Counted from the first letter of the stretch, positions 55,090 to 64,000 are shown. The stretch: 64,000 nucleotides of DNA from JAVVHH01 sp964235765 (GCA_964235765.1 CAXSDH010000011.1:1-64000); one strand, 5' to 3'. Notes: a model not told the origin generated them from the sequence alone. A program made the numbers and translations.

Positions 55090-55133
55090 GCGGCAGGCCA
55101 TCCTCGCCGGCTCCGCCTAGGGTCCGTCGCATC

Positions 55134-57632
55134 ATGCTCCGAACCTCACAGACCGCGCGCTTCCGTCCGGAGTCGCTGTTCCAACCCCGGTCGGTGGCGC
55201 TCATCGGCTCCGAGACCGGTCTGGGACAGCTTATACTGGCGAACCTCCGCGCGTCCGGCTTTAAGGGCGAGGTCCAGGCCGTGCCTGGCGCGGCTGGAGC
55301 GGCCGGGCTCACGCCCGAGCTGGCTGTCATCGCGACTGCGCCGGAGGACCTGTTGCCCGCGCTCCGGGCCTTGGCTGCGGGCGGCACCGGGGTCGCCATC
55401 GCCGCAACGCAGGGCATGCCGGGTCCCTGGCCCGGGACCGGATGCGCCGTACTTGGCCCCGCATCGTTCGGCGTCATCGTGCCCGCCATCGGCCTGAACG
55501 CCTCGTCGGGCCACCTGCAGCCGCGGCCCGGCAAGCTGGCGCTGGTGTCGCAATCCGCCGCCCTGTGCCGCGCGGTCATCGACTGGGCGGAGCCGAACGG
55601 CGTGGGGTTCAGCCACATCGTCGGCATCGGGGCGGGGCGGGATGTCGGCTTCGACCGCATCCTCGACTGGCTCTCCCGCGACCCCGGCACCGGTGCGATC
55701 CTGCTCGACATCCGGAACATCCACGACCGCCGGGCCTTTCTCTCCGCCGCCCGCGCGGCGGCCCGGCTCCGCCCCGTGGTCGCCATCCATGCCGGCGGCC
55801 GGCAGCACGACCCCTCCGGCCGCAACGACGCCGTGTTCGACGCCGCGCTCCGCCGCGCCGGCGTATTGCGGGTATGGGGGCTGGCTGAGTTGCTGGCCGC
55901 CGCCGAAACGCTCACCCGGGCCCGGCCGCCGCGCTCGGAGTCGCTGATGGTCGTCAGCAACGCGGTCGGCCCCGGCCAGATGGCCGGGGACCAGGCGGTG
56001 CGGCTCGGCATCCCGCTCGCCGCCCCCGATGCGGCGGCGCAGACCATTCTGCGCCTGCACTTGCCGCCGCAACCCAGCGACCCCGGCCTGGTCTGGACCG
56101 GCGCGGGCGAGCCGACCCGGCTGGCCGAAGCCGCCGCCATGCTCTCCGCCTTGCCGGAGATCGGCGGGGTCGTCGCTATCCTGGCCCCCACCGGCGCGGC
56201 GGACGCGGCCGGCGTGGCGGCGCTGGCCGCCGGCGCATCGGCGCTGAAGCTGCCACTGCTGGCCTGCGTGCTGGGCGAGACCACCGGGGCCGGGCATCGC
56301 CGTATCCTGGCCGATGCCGGGGTGCCGGTGTTCGCCTCCCCCGAACAAGCGGTGCGGGGCTTCGCGCAACTGGTGGAATTGCGCCGGGCCAGGGCCGCCG
56401 CCCGCGAGTTGCCGACCAGCCGGGTGCTGGCCTTGGCGCCCGACCAGGACGTTGTGCGGCGCGTGTTCCAGGCCGCCCGGGCCGCCGGCCGCGCCGGGCT
56501 ATACCAGGACGAGGCGCTGGAGGTGCTGTCCGCCTACGGCGTTCCGGTCATGCCCGGCCGCGTGGTCGCAACGGCCGGCGAGGCGGCAACCGCGGCCGGC
56601 CTGCTCGGCTTTCCCGTCGTGATCAAGCAGCGCCAGGCTGGCGCGGACGGCGTTGCCGCCGTGGCGCTCGACCTGCCGGACCGGGAGGCGGTGCAGCGCG
56701 CGGCGGAACGCATTCCGTCCTCGGGCGGCATGTTCGTGCAAAGTCAGGCCGCGCGCGCCCGCCGCCTGCGCGTCCTGGTCGCCGACGACCCCCTGTTCGG
56801 CCCCGCCATCGGCTTCGGGCCCGGCGGCCGCGACCGGCTCGACGACGCCGTCATGGACTTGCCGCCGCTCAACCTCGCCCTCGCCGCGGGCCTGGTCGCG
56901 CGGTCGCCCGCCGTGCGCCTCATGGCCGCGGGGCACGGGCACGCCGCCGATGACCAGGGCGCCGTCGCGGATGCGCTGGTGCGCATCAGCCAATTGGTGA
57001 TCGACTTCCCGGAGATCGCCGCGCTGCGGGTGGACCCCTTGTTCGCGGGCGAGCACGGCGTTTCCGCCGCCGATGCCTGGATCGCGCTGCGGCCCCTCGG
57101 CGAGCGGGGGGCGCTTGCCATCCCGGCCTACCCCGTCGAGCTGGTGGAACACTGGGCTTCGCGCGGCGACATGCTGGAGGTGCGCCCGATCCGCCCGGAG
57201 GACGCGGAGGCGCACGTCGCCCTGTTCCGCCGCTTGCCGCCAGAGGACGTCCGGTTCCGCTTCTTCTCGATGCTGCGCGACCTTGCCCCCGAGCAGATCG
57301 CCCGCATGACCCAAGTGGATTATGACAGGGAGATGGCGTTCGTCGCCGTACTTGGCGGCCGGACGGTGGGCGTGGCGCGCCTGGTGCGCGAGCCGCCGGG
57401 CACGGAGGGGGAGTTCGCCGTGCTCGTGGATGGGGCGATGAAGGGCAGGGGCCTCGGCCGCCACTTGATGCAGCGCCTGTTCGGCTGGGCGGGGTCGCAG
57501 GGCATCACGGCTATCAATGGCCAGGTGCTGGCCGACAACGCGCCGATGCTCGCCTTCGTGCGGCGGTTGGGCTTCGCGATCCGGCGCATGCCGGACGAGC
57601 CCGACGTGGTCGAGGTGCGGCTGACGCTGTAG
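55134..57632 (+). CDS. PatZ-like protein lysine acetyltransferase (ACS-like domain plus GNAT)
   Basis: An 832-residue fusion. Residues about 15-650 are an NDP-forming acyl-CoA synthetase-like region: a CoA-binding Rossmann part (FQPRSVALIGSETGLG), a ligase-CoA part (LVSQSAALCRAVIDWA) and an ATP-grasp part (EVLSAYGVPVMPGRVV, GFPVVIKQRQAGADGV). The region where true ligases carry an SHTGA phosphohistidine loop is changed (GGRQHDPSGRNDAVFDAAL). Residues about 690-832 are a GNAT domain (VRPIRPEDAEAHVALFRRLP, GRGLGRHLMQRL). This architecture acetylates acetyl-CoA synthetase and other proteins in Salmonella and E. coli. It follows livM by 44 bases. Confidence 0.88.
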   Translation: MLRTSQTARFRPESLFQPRSVALIGSETGLGQLILANLRASGFKGEVQAVPGAAGAAGLTPELAVIATAPEDLLPALRALAAGGTGVAIAATQGMPGPWPGTGCAVLGPASFGVIVPAIGLNASSGHLQPRPGKLALVSQSAALCRAVIDWAEPNGVGFSHIVGIGAGRDVGFDRILDWLSRDPGTGAILLDIRNIHDRRAFLSAARAAARLRPVVAIHAGGRQHDPSGRNDAVFDAALRRAGVLRVWGLAELLAAAETLTRARPPRSESLMVVSNAVGPGQMAGDQAVRLGIPLAAPDAAAQTILRLHLPPQPSDPGLVWTGAGEPTRLAEAAAMLSALPEIGGVVAILAPTGAADAAGVAALAAGASALKLPLLACVLGETTGAGHRRILADAGVPVFASPEQAVRGFAQLVELRRARAAARELPTSRVLALAPDQDVVRRVFQAARAAGRAGLYQDEALEVLSAYGVPVMPGRVVATAGEAATAAGLLGFPVVIKQRQAGADGVAAVALDLPDREAVQRAAERIPSSGGMFVQSQAARARRLRVLVADDPLFGPAIGFGPGGRDRLDDAVMDLPPLNLALAAGLVARSPAVRLMAAGHGHAADDQGAVADALVRISQLVIDFPEIAALRVDPLFAGEHGVSAADAWIALRPLGERGALAIPAYPVELVEHWASRGDMLEVRPIRPEDAEAHVALFRRLPPEDVRFRFFSMLRDLAPEQIARMTQVDYDREMAFVAVLGGRTVGVARLVREPPGTEGEFAVLVDGAMKGRGLGRHLMQRLFGWAGSQGITAINGQVLADNAPMLAFVRRLGFAIRRMPDEPDVVEVRLTL

Positions 57633-57642
57633 GACGGGTTCC

Positions 57643-58632
57643 ATGATCGTCCAGCCTGAAGCGGGCACCGCCCGCGCCCGCAAGCGCGCCATCCTCTGCG
57701 TGCTCGCCTCCTCCGCCTGCTTCACGGTCAGCGCCGTGCTGGTGAAGATTGCGGCCCCCAGCACGCCCACCATCGAGATCATGCTGTTCCGCAGCGTCGT
57801 GGCCCTGCTGTGCCTGTTGCCGCTGCTGCGCCGCCAAGGAGGGCTCGCGGCGTTGCGGACACGGCAGCCTTGGGGCCACGCGATGCGAATCGGCGCCGGG
57901 TTCCTCGGCATGTTCGGCTCGTTCTACGGGTTCGCCCACCTGCCGCTCGCCACCGTGACGGCGCTCGGCTTCGCGATGCCCATATTCCTCAGCCTGCTGT
58001 CGATCCCGATGCTGGGCGAGCGGGTGACCCTGCACCGGGCGGCTGCCGTGGCCGCCGGGCTGCTGGGGGTGTTGATCGTGCTGCGGCCCTGGCAGGCGGG
58101 CGCCCTGCCGGCGGTGCCCGCCTTGGTCGTCGTGCTGGGCGTGCTGGCCTGGGCGCTGTCGATGGTCAGCATCCGGCGCATGGGCCAGGCGGGCGAGCGC
58201 AACATCACCATCGTGACCTGGTTCGCCATCGCCACCAGCGGGCTCTCCGGCCTGCTGGCGATCCCCGTCTGGGTCACGCCCAGCGGCGTGGTACTGGCGG
58301 CGCTGATCGGGGTGGGCGTGGTCTCGGCGGCGGCGCAGCTGCTGATGACCGAGGGGTACCGCAGCGGCGAAGCCACCATGCTGGCCCCCTTCGAATACGG
58401 CGCCATCCTGTACACGGTGGTGCTTGGCTGGATCGTCTGGGGCGAGGCGCCAGGCGGCTGGGAGTTCGGCGGCATGGGCGTCCTCGTGCTGTCCGGCCTC
58501 TACACCTGGTGGCGCGAGAGCCTTACCCAATCACCTGCAAGATGGCCGCCAGCAAGGCCCGCAGCTCCGCCGCCGCCAGGGTACGCGGCGCCGCTTCCGT
58601 CACCCCCAGCCCCTGCGCGAACGCCTGGCTGA
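57643..58632 (+). CDS. EamA/DMT-family transporter with an unusual C-terminal extension
   Basis: A 329-residue frame with ten hydrophobic helices in two EamA repeats (residues about 15-290). After the last helix (LVLSGLYTWWRESL) homologous proteins normally end within a few residues. Here a 35-residue Pro/Ala-rich tail follows, and its 110 bases overlap the convergent parA gene. The tail is probably read-through over a lost stop. The start ATG 57643 lies 10 bases after the acetyltransferase stop. The substrate is unknown. Confidence 0.83.
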   Translation: MIVQPEAGTARARKRAILCVLASSACFTVSAVLVKIAAPSTPTIEIMLFRSVVALLCLLPLLRRQGGLAALRTRQPWGHAMRIGAGFLGMFGSFYGFAHLPLATVTALGFAMPIFLSLLSIPMLGERVTLHRAAAVAAGLLGVLIVLRPWQAGALPAVPALVVVLGVLAWALSMVSIRRMGQAGERNITIVTWFAIATSGLSGLLAIPVWVTPSGVVLAALIGVGVVSAAAQLLMTEGYRSGEATMLAPFEYGAILYTVVLGWIVWGEAPGGWEFGGMGVLVLSGLYTWWRESLTQSPARWPPARPAAPPPPGYAAPLPSPPAPARTPG

Positions 58633-59152
58633 ACGCGGCGCGGTTGCCCAGCGTGGCCGGCAGCACGACGAGGTTGCGGGCGCGCAACTCCTGGTCCGTC
58701 GTCTCGCGCTGCCGCCCGGCGGGGGGCACGCGGTTCAACACCAGGCACGCGGGCCGCTTCTCCTCGGCCGCGAGCTTGAGCGTTCCCTCCGCGGCCCAGA
58801 TGTCGGGCGCGCTCGGCTGCACCGGCACCACCACCAGGTCCGCGCCCCGGATGGCCCGGCGCGCATCGCTGTCGATCACCGGCGGGCTATCGACCAGCAC
58901 GACCTCGTGCTCCCGCCGCAGCCGCTCCAGCTCACCCGCCAGCCGCCAGCCGGCCACGTCGGAGAAGGTCAGCTTGACCGCCTCGGGCGTGCGCGCGGCC
59001 CGGATCGCGTGCCAGCGCGCCAGGCTGTGCTGCGGGTCGATGTCCAGCACCGCGACCGACTTGCCGGGCGCGAGCGCTGCCGCCAGATTGGCGGCCAGCA
59101 TCGTCTTGCCCGACCCTCCCTTCTGCTGCGCCACGGTGATCACGACGGCCAT
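58523..59152 (-). CDS. Orphan ParA-family ATPase
   Basis: A 209-residue deviant-Walker ATPase. QQKGGSGKTMLAANLA is the Walker A with the signature lysine, and VVLVDSPPVIDSD and VVVPVQPSAPD follow in the ParA/Soj order. No ParB or parS is visible. Such orphans position cellular cargo or are relics of partition systems. Its ATG (59150-59152 complement) shares the CATG sequence with the nnrD ATG. Its 3' end underlies the EamA tail. Confidence 0.9.
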   Translation of the reverse strand: MAVVITVAQQKGGSGKTMLAANLAAALAPGKSVAVLDIDPQHSLARWHAIRAARTPEAVKLTFSDVAGWRLAGELERLRREHEVVLVDSPPVIDSDARRAIRGADLVVVPVQPSAPDIWAAEGTLKLAAEEKRPACLVLNRVPPAGRQRETTDQELRARNLVVLPATLGNRAAFSQAFAQGLGVTEAAPRTLAAAELRALLAAILQVIG

Positions 59153-60548
59153 GTCCGACTCCGATCCGTTCCACGCCAGGATGCACCGCCGGCCCGCCCC
59201 CCGCCAGCCGGAGCCGCTGCTGTCGCCCGAGGAAATGGCGCAGGCGGACGCGGCCTCGTCCGTGCCGGTCGCGATCCTGATGCAGGCTGCGGGCCGGGCG
59301 GTGGCGCGCGCGGCACGGCGGTTCGGGCCGTGCCGCACCCTGGTGCTGTGCGGCCCCGGCAATAACGGCGGGGACGGCCAGGTCGCGGCCCGGCTGCTGG
59401 CGCAGCAAGGTTGGCCGGTGCGGACGGCGGCGTATCCCGCGGGCTGGACCACACCGGACGAAGCCGGCCGGGCCGACCTGGTGATCGACGCGGTGTTCGG
59501 CGCCGGGCTGCGGGCGGACGTGCCCGGGGCGGTGGCCGACGTGCTGCATGCGGCCCGGCGCGTTCTGGCGGTGGATGTGCCGAGCGGGCTCGACGGCGGC
59601 ACCGGCCAGCCGCGCGGCCGGGTGCGCGCCGCCGACCTCACGATTACCTTCGCCCAGCGCAAGCCCGGCCATCTGCTCCTGCCTGGCCGAACGCTGTGCG
59701 GCCCGGTCCGGCTTGCCGATATCGGCCTGCCCGCCGCTGCCGTCGCGGTGGCCGGCGCGCGCACGTGGCGCAACGGCCCCGGACTCTGGACGCTGCACTC
59801 GCCCGGCGCCCTCGACCACAAATACACCCGCGGCCACGTGACCGTGCTGGGCGGCGCCGCCATGACCGGGGCGGCGCGGCTCGCGGCCGCTGCGGCGCGG
59901 CATGGCGGGGCCGGGCTGGTCTCCATTGCCGCCCTGGGCCGCGCCGACGTCTACCGCGCCGGCGAGCCCGGCCTCATCGTGACCGAAGCCGCCCTTTCCG
60001 AGTTGCTGGAAGACCGGCGTCGTCTCGTCTGGGTCTGCGGACCCGGGCTCGGGCCGGAGGCTGCGCGCTCGACGTTGCCGCAGCTTCTCGCCGCCGCTCG
60101 CCAGGTGGTGGCGGACGCGGACGCGCTCGGCGCCTATGCCGGCCAGCCCGAGGCGCTGCGCGGCTGCACCGTGCTGACCCCGCATGAGGGCGAGTTCGCC
60201 CGCCTGTTCGGCCCGCCGGGCGAGGACAAGCTCGCCGCCGCCCGTGCCGCCGCCCGGCGCGTGGATGCCGTGGTGCTGTTGAAGGGCGCCGATACCGTGA
60301 TCGCCGCCCCCGATGGCCGGGCGGCCATCAACGACAGCGCGCCGCCCTGGCTTGCCACCGCCGGCGCGGGGGACGTACTGGCCGGGCTGGTCGGCGCCCT
60401 TTTGGCCCAGGGCATGCCCGCTTGGGAGGCCGCCTGTGCCGCCGCCTGGCTGCATGGCCGGGCCGCCGCCCTGGCCGGGCCGGGGCTCGTCGCCGAAGAC
60501 CTCATCCCAAATCTTAACGCAGCCCTGCGCGAAGGAACCGCTGCATGA
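59151..60548 (+). CDS. nnrD: Bifunctional NAD(P)H-hydrate repair enzyme
   Basis: A 465-residue fusion of NAD(P)HX epimerase (N-terminal, with CGPGNNGGDGQVAARLL and DVPSGLDGGTG) and ADP-dependent dehydratase (C-terminal, with GALDHKYTRGHVTVLGG, LTPHEGEFARLFG and the ATP-grasping ATAGAGDVLAGLVG). It repairs hydrated NADH and NADPH. ATG 59151 makes its start codon overlap the divergent parA start; ATG 59181 is an alternative that would leave a small gap. Neither has a clear Shine-Dalgarno. Confidence 0.93.
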   Translation: MSDSDPFHARMHRRPAPRQPEPLLSPEEMAQADAASSVPVAILMQAAGRAVARAARRFGPCRTLVLCGPGNNGGDGQVAARLLAQQGWPVRTAAYPAGWTTPDEAGRADLVIDAVFGAGLRADVPGAVADVLHAARRVLAVDVPSGLDGGTGQPRGRVRAADLTITFAQRKPGHLLLPGRTLCGPVRLADIGLPAAAVAVAGARTWRNGPGLWTLHSPGALDHKYTRGHVTVLGGAAMTGAARLAAAAARHGGAGLVSIAALGRADVYRAGEPGLIVTEAALSELLEDRRRLVWVCGPGLGPEAARSTLPQLLAAARQVVADADALGAYAGQPEALRGCTVLTPHEGEFARLFGPPGEDKLAAARAAARRVDAVVLLKGADTVIAAPDGRAAINDSAPPWLATAGAGDVLAGLVGALLAQGMPAWEAACAAAWLHGRAAALAGPGLVAEDLIPNLNAALREGTAA

Positions 60549-60594
60549 TCCCGCGGCTGCGCTATAGTGGCTGCCGAGACCTCGGAGCCCTTCC

Positions 60595-61998
60595 ATGAGC
60601 GACACCGCCGTCCCGATCGGCCTGTTCGATCGCGCGATACGCCGAATCGCCACGGTGTGGCGGGACATGGCTTCCACCGTCACCGTCGACGAGGAACAGG
60701 GCATCGCTGGGCAGATGCGCGCCTGCCTGCACGCCCGGGGCGGAGAGGTCAGCGCGCGCAACCGCGCGGCCAAGCTGGCGCAAACCTACCTGGGCCTCGA
60801 CGATGCGGGGCGGCGCGGCTTCCTGCGCGACCTTGCCGCCTTCGACAGCGACCCCGGGGCCGTCTCCCGCGCCTACGACGCCATGCAGTCCGCGCCCGAC
60901 GACGCGCAGCGCGCCGTGGCCCAGGTGGCGCTGCGCCGCGCGCTCGAGCCGCCGCGGGTGCGGCTGTTGACGCAGTTCACCACCATCCCCGACGGCATGA
61001 AGTTCCTGGTGGACCTGCGCGCCACGCTGATCGACCTGATGAAGGGCGACCCGCATCTGGCGGCCCTGGAAAGCGACCTGCGCGGCCTGCTCGCGAGCTG
61101 GTTCGACGTGGGCTTCCTCGAACTGCAGCGCATTGATTGGAACAGCCCGGCCCTGCTGCTCGAACGCCTGGTCGGCTACGAGGCGGTGCATGAGATCCGC
61201 TCCTGGAGCGACCTCAAGAACCGGCTCGACAGCGACCGCCGCTGTTACGCGCTGTTCCACCACCGAATGCCGAACGAGCCGCTGATTTTCGTGGAGGTCG
61301 CCCTCGTCTCGGGTCTGTCCGGCAGCGTGCAGAAGCTGCTGGACAAGAAGGCGCCGCTTCTCGACCCCAAGCAGGCCGACACCGCCATCTTCTACTCCAT
61401 CAGCAACTGCCAGAGCGGCCTGGCCGGCATCAGCTTCGGCAACTTCCTGATCAAGCGCGTGGTGGAACTGCTGGGCGCCGAGTTCCGCAACCTGAAATCG
61501 TTCGCCACCCTATCGCCCATCCCCGGTTTTCGCCGTTGGCTGGACGCCAAGCTGGCCGAGAACGACCCGGCCCTGCTCAGCGACGAGGAGGCCGCCAGCC
61601 TGCGCACCGCTGCCCCAGCGGACGCGCCCGCCGCCGAAACCGGACCGGAAGCGCTCGCCGCCATCCTGAACAAGCGCGGCTGGTTCCGCGACGCCCAGGT
61701 GATGCGCGCCGCCGAACCCGTGCTGACCCGGCTCGCCGCGCGCTATCTGCTGAACGAGAGCCGCGGCGCCCGCGCCATCGACCCGGTGGCGCACTTCCAC
61801 CTCTCCAACGGCGCCCGGGTCGAACGCGTGATGGCGCTGGCGGACACCTCCGACAAAGGCGCCCGCGCCAGCGCCACCCTGATGGTCAACTACGTCTACG
61901 ATCCCGCCCGCATCGAGGATTACCACGAGGACTACGCCGGCCAGGGCAAGCGCAATGCCAGCACCATCGTCCGCCGCCTGGCGCGGGGCTGGTCGTGA
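60595..61998 (+). CDS. Malonyl-CoA decarboxylase
   Basis: A 467-residue enzyme converting malonyl-CoA to acetyl-CoA and CO2. An N-terminal helical domain (about 1-160) precedes the GNAT-like catalytic domain. Family residues are seen in RCYALFHHRMPNEPLIFVEV, AIFYSISNCQSGLAGISFGN and HFHLSNGARVERV (the catalytic histidine region). GGAG stands 8 bases before the ATG, and a TATAGT lies at 60563-60568, but no -35 match is convincing. Its stop overlaps the GTG of the E1-like gene (GTGA). Confidence 0.95.
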   Translation: MSDTAVPIGLFDRAIRRIATVWRDMASTVTVDEEQGIAGQMRACLHARGGEVSARNRAAKLAQTYLGLDDAGRRGFLRDLAAFDSDPGAVSRAYDAMQSAPDDAQRAVAQVALRRALEPPRVRLLTQFTTIPDGMKFLVDLRATLIDLMKGDPHLAALESDLRGLLASWFDVGFLELQRIDWNSPALLLERLVGYEAVHEIRSWSDLKNRLDSDRRCYALFHHRMPNEPLIFVEVALVSGLSGSVQKLLDKKAPLLDPKQADTAIFYSISNCQSGLAGISFGNFLIKRVVELLGAEFRNLKSFATLSPIPGFRRWLDAKLAENDPALLSDEEAASLRTAAPADAPAAETGPEALAAILNKRGWFRDAQVMRAAEPVLTRLAARYLLNESRGARAIDPVAHFHLSNGARVERVMALADTSDKGARASATLMVNYVYDPARIEDYHEDYAGQGKRNASTIVRRLARGWS

Positions 61999-64000
61999 AC
62001 GCGCCCGGGCCGATCGTCCGGCTGCAAGCCGACCGCTTGGCCGGCATGAAGCAAATCGAGCGCAAGCTGCTGTGGCTGTCGGCCTGGATGATCCACAACG
62101 CCAACCACATCCGCCCCAACCGGGACGGGCTGAAGGTCGGCGGCCACCAGGCCAGCTGCGCCAGCACGATCAGCATCCTGACGGCATTGTATTTCGAAAT
62201 CCTTAAGCCGCAGGACCGCGTGGCGGTGAAGCCGCATGCCGGCCCGGTGTTCCACGCCATCAACCGCCTGTTCGGCCGCCAGACCCCGGAAAAAATGGCG
62301 GGCCTGCGCCAGATGGGTGGCCTGCAGAGCTATCCGAGCCGCACCAAGGACGGGCCGGAGGTTGACTTCTCCACCGGCTCCGTGGGCCTGGGCGTGGCGC
62401 TGACCAGCTTCGCCGCCCTCATGCAGGACTACGTGCGGCTGCATGGTCTCGACGCCGGGCTGCCGCCGGGCCGCCAGGTGGCGATCGCCGGGGACGCCGA
62501 ACTGGACGAGGGCAACATCTACGAGGCCCTGCTGGAAGGCTGGAAGCACGACGTCCGCAGCGTCTGGTGGATCATCGACTACAACCGCCAGAGCCTCGAC
62601 AGCGTGGTGCCCGATCGCTTGTTCGGCCGTATCGAGGGCCTGTTCCGCGACATGGGGTGGAACGTCGTCACCCTCAAATACGGGCGCCTGCTGCAGGCCG
62701 CCTTCGAGCGCGAGGGCGGCGAGGCGCTGCGCCTCTGGATCGACGATTGCCCCAACAGCCTGTATTCCGCGCTCACCTTCCAGGGTGGCGCGGCCTGGCG
62801 CCACGCGCTGCTGGCCGAGCTGGGCCGCGACCCCGGCGTGCGCGCCATCCTCGACCCGATGACCGACGACGAGCTGGCCACGCTGATGACCAACCTCGGC
62901 GGCCACGACGTGGACTACCTGATCGAGTGCTTCCGCCAGGCCGACGCCGAAGGCGACCAGCCGACCTGCTTCATCGCCTACACCATCAAGGGCATGGGCC
63001 TGCCCTTCGCCGGGCACAAGGACAACCACTCCGGCCTGATGACCCGTGACCAGATGGAGGTGTTCCGCGCCGCCATGCGCATCCGGCCCGGCCGCGAATG
63101 GGACGTGGCCGAAGGCCTCGACCTCTCGCCCCAAGCCTTCCAGGCGGTGATCGACTCCGCGCCGTTTGCCCAATTGCTCAGCCCCGGGGGGCGCGCCCTG
63201 TCCACCCCCGCCGTGCATGTGCCCGCGGTGCTGCCCGGGCCGAAGTCGGCCGGACGCAAGTACAGCACGCAGGCCGGCTTCGGCGACATCCTGGCCGAGA
63301 TCGGCCGCGGCGAGGGCGCCTGCGCCGACCTCGCCCGCCACATCGTCACCACCAGCCCCGACGTGACGGTTTCGACCAACCTCGGCCCCTGGGTGAACCG
63401 CCGCGGCGTGTTCGATCGCCACACCCGCAACGACGTGTTCCGGGATGCCAAGCTGGCCAGCGCCCAGCGCTGGGGCATGTCGCCCACCGGCCAGCACATC
63501 GAACTCGGCATCGCCGAACAGAACCTGTTCCTCATCCTCGCCGCCGCCGGCCTGCAGCACAGCCTGACCGGCGCGCGCCTGCTGCCGATCGGCACGGTGT
63601 ACGACCCCTTCGTGAACCGCGGCCTCGATGCCTTGATCTACGCCTGCTACCAGGACGCCCGCTTCCTGCTGGTCTCCACCCCCAGCGGCATCACCCTCGC
63701 CCCCGAGGGCGGCCAGCACCAAAGCATCAACACCCCGCTGATCGGCATGGCCGCCGACCGCCTGGCCAGCTACGAGCCCGCCTACGTGGACGAACTCGCC
63801 ATCCTGCTGCGCCACGCCTTGGCCTACATGCAGGAACCCGACGGCTCCGCCGCCTGGCTCCGCCTCTCCACCCGGCAATTGCAGCAACCCGACCGCACCC
63901 TCGACCCGGCCGCCGTGATCGCCGGCGCCCATTGGGTGGTGCCGCCCGGGCAAGGCGCCCCGATCGCGCTAGCCTATCAGGGCCCGGTGGCCCCGGAGGC
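61995..64000 (+). CDS. AceE-like pyruvate dehydrogenase E1 / transketolase-family protein (3' end outside the window)
   Basis: The open frame runs from GTG 61995 to the window end (668 codons). It resembles the single-chain E1 of pyruvate dehydrogenase: WLSAWMIHNANHIRPNRDGL, VGGHQASCASTISILTALYF, the thiamine-diphosphate motif IAGDAELDEGNIYEALLEGW ending in DYN, SYPSRTKDGPEVDFSTGSVG and a transketolase-like pyrimidine domain (QHIELGIAEQNLFLILAAAG). GDA replaces the GDG of the E. coli AceE cofactor motif. The translational overlap with malonyl-CoA decarboxylase suggests a joint role around acetyl-CoA. The exact 2-oxo acid is not certain. Confidence 0.85.
   Translation, partial: MNAPGPIVRLQADRLAGMKQIERKLLWLSAWMIHNANHIRPNRDGLKVGGHQASCASTISILTALYFEILKPQDRVAVKPHAGPVFHAINRLFGRQTPEKMAGLRQMGGLQSYPSRTKDGPEVDFSTGSVGLGVALTSFAALMQDYVRLHGLDAGLPPGRQVAIAGDAELDEGNIYEALLEGWKHDVRSVWWIIDYNRQSLDSVVPDRLFGRIEGLFRDMGWNVVTLKYGRLLQAAFEREGGEALRLWIDDCPNSLYSALTFQGGAAWRHALLAELGRDPGVRAILDPMTDDELATLMTNLGGHDVDYLIECFRQADAEGDQPTCFIAYTIKGMGLPFAGHKDNHSGLMTRDQMEVFRAAMRIRPGREWDVAEGLDLSPQAFQAVIDSAPFAQLLSPGGRALSTPAVHVPAVLPGPKSAGRKYSTQAGFGDILAEIGRGEGACADLARHIVTTSPDVTVSTNLGPWVNRRGVFDRHTRNDVFRDAKLASAQRWGMSPTGQHIELGIAEQNLFLILAAAGLQHSLTGARLLPIGTVYDPFVNRGLDALIYACYQDARFLLVSTPSGITLAPEGGQHQSINTPLIGMAADRLASYEPAYVDELAILLRHALAYMQEPDGSAAWLRLSTRQLQQPDRTLDPAAVIAGAHWVVPPGQGAPIALAYQGPVAPE

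Noticed and set aside
61932..63953. 673-codon minus-strand frame at the window end
   Set aside because: The plus strand encodes an AceE-like E1 with clear cofactor motifs; the minus frame is its Gly/Ala/His-rich shadow.

Overview
The window is a strongly GC-rich bacterial chromosome segment. Nearly all third codon positions are G or C, GTG and TTG starts are common, and many genes overlap by ATGA. Gene content points to an alphaproteobacterium, most likely Acetobacteraceae/Rhodospirillales: an Rrf2-sufBCDSU-sufT-sufA operon, malonyl-CoA decarboxylase next to an AceE-like E1, DUF1345, a DUF1800/DUF1501 pair and SigK/RskA-type regulators. This placement is inference. I see no tRNA, rRNA, CRISPR array or insertion sequence. 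No stretch over 300 bases lacks a gene; the longest gaps (about 200 bases) are at 17990-18188, 22518-22739 and 35068-35278. One 100-N scaffold gap lies at 13908-14007.

Layout. 1-8.9 kb: the 3' part of secA, a CBS-containing ClC channel, a D-erythronate dehydrogenase-like enzyme, divergent from a coupled dpaL-eamA-esterase operon, then a base-excision glycosylase and a small membrane protein. 9-22 kb: DUF1345 and YeiH membrane proteins, then a glycan/secretion region with two giant multidomain glycosyltransferases (about 1400 and 1262 aa), a small coiled-coil protein, secreted DUF1800/DUF1501 proteins and a NUDIX hydrolase. 22.7-24.3 kb: a short secreted protein that looks like a fasciclin remnant, followed by SigK/RskA-type sigma and anti-sigma factors. 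24.4-30.8 kb: the complete SUF Fe-S cluster operon. 30.7-37.1 kb: an RNA m5U methyltransferase, glutaryl-CoA dehydrogenase, a DEAD-box helicase with a structured leader, and a GH15 glycoside hydrolase.

37.2-48.1 kb: a tightly coupled minus-strand operon, transcribed from high to low coordinates: ECF sigma factor, anti-sigma factor, CnrX/CpxP-like periplasmic sensor, outer-membrane factor, membrane-fusion protein, glutathione S-transferase, and two HAE1-type RND pumps. It ends at a textbook intrinsic terminator placed inside the 3' end of the convergent GH15 gene. I regard this operon as the most system-like unit here: CnrYXH-style metal-stress regulation joined to MdtABC-style drug efflux plus a GST.

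48.1-57.6 kb: a CitE-like lyase, then a branched-chain amino-acid-type ABC operon (livG, livF, two tandem paralogous binding proteins, livH, livM) followed by a PatZ-type protein acetyltransferase. 57.6-64 kb: an EamA transporter overlapping an orphan ParA ATPase, nnrD (its start codon shares CATG with parA), malonyl-CoA decarboxylase, and an AceE-like E1 that runs off the window.
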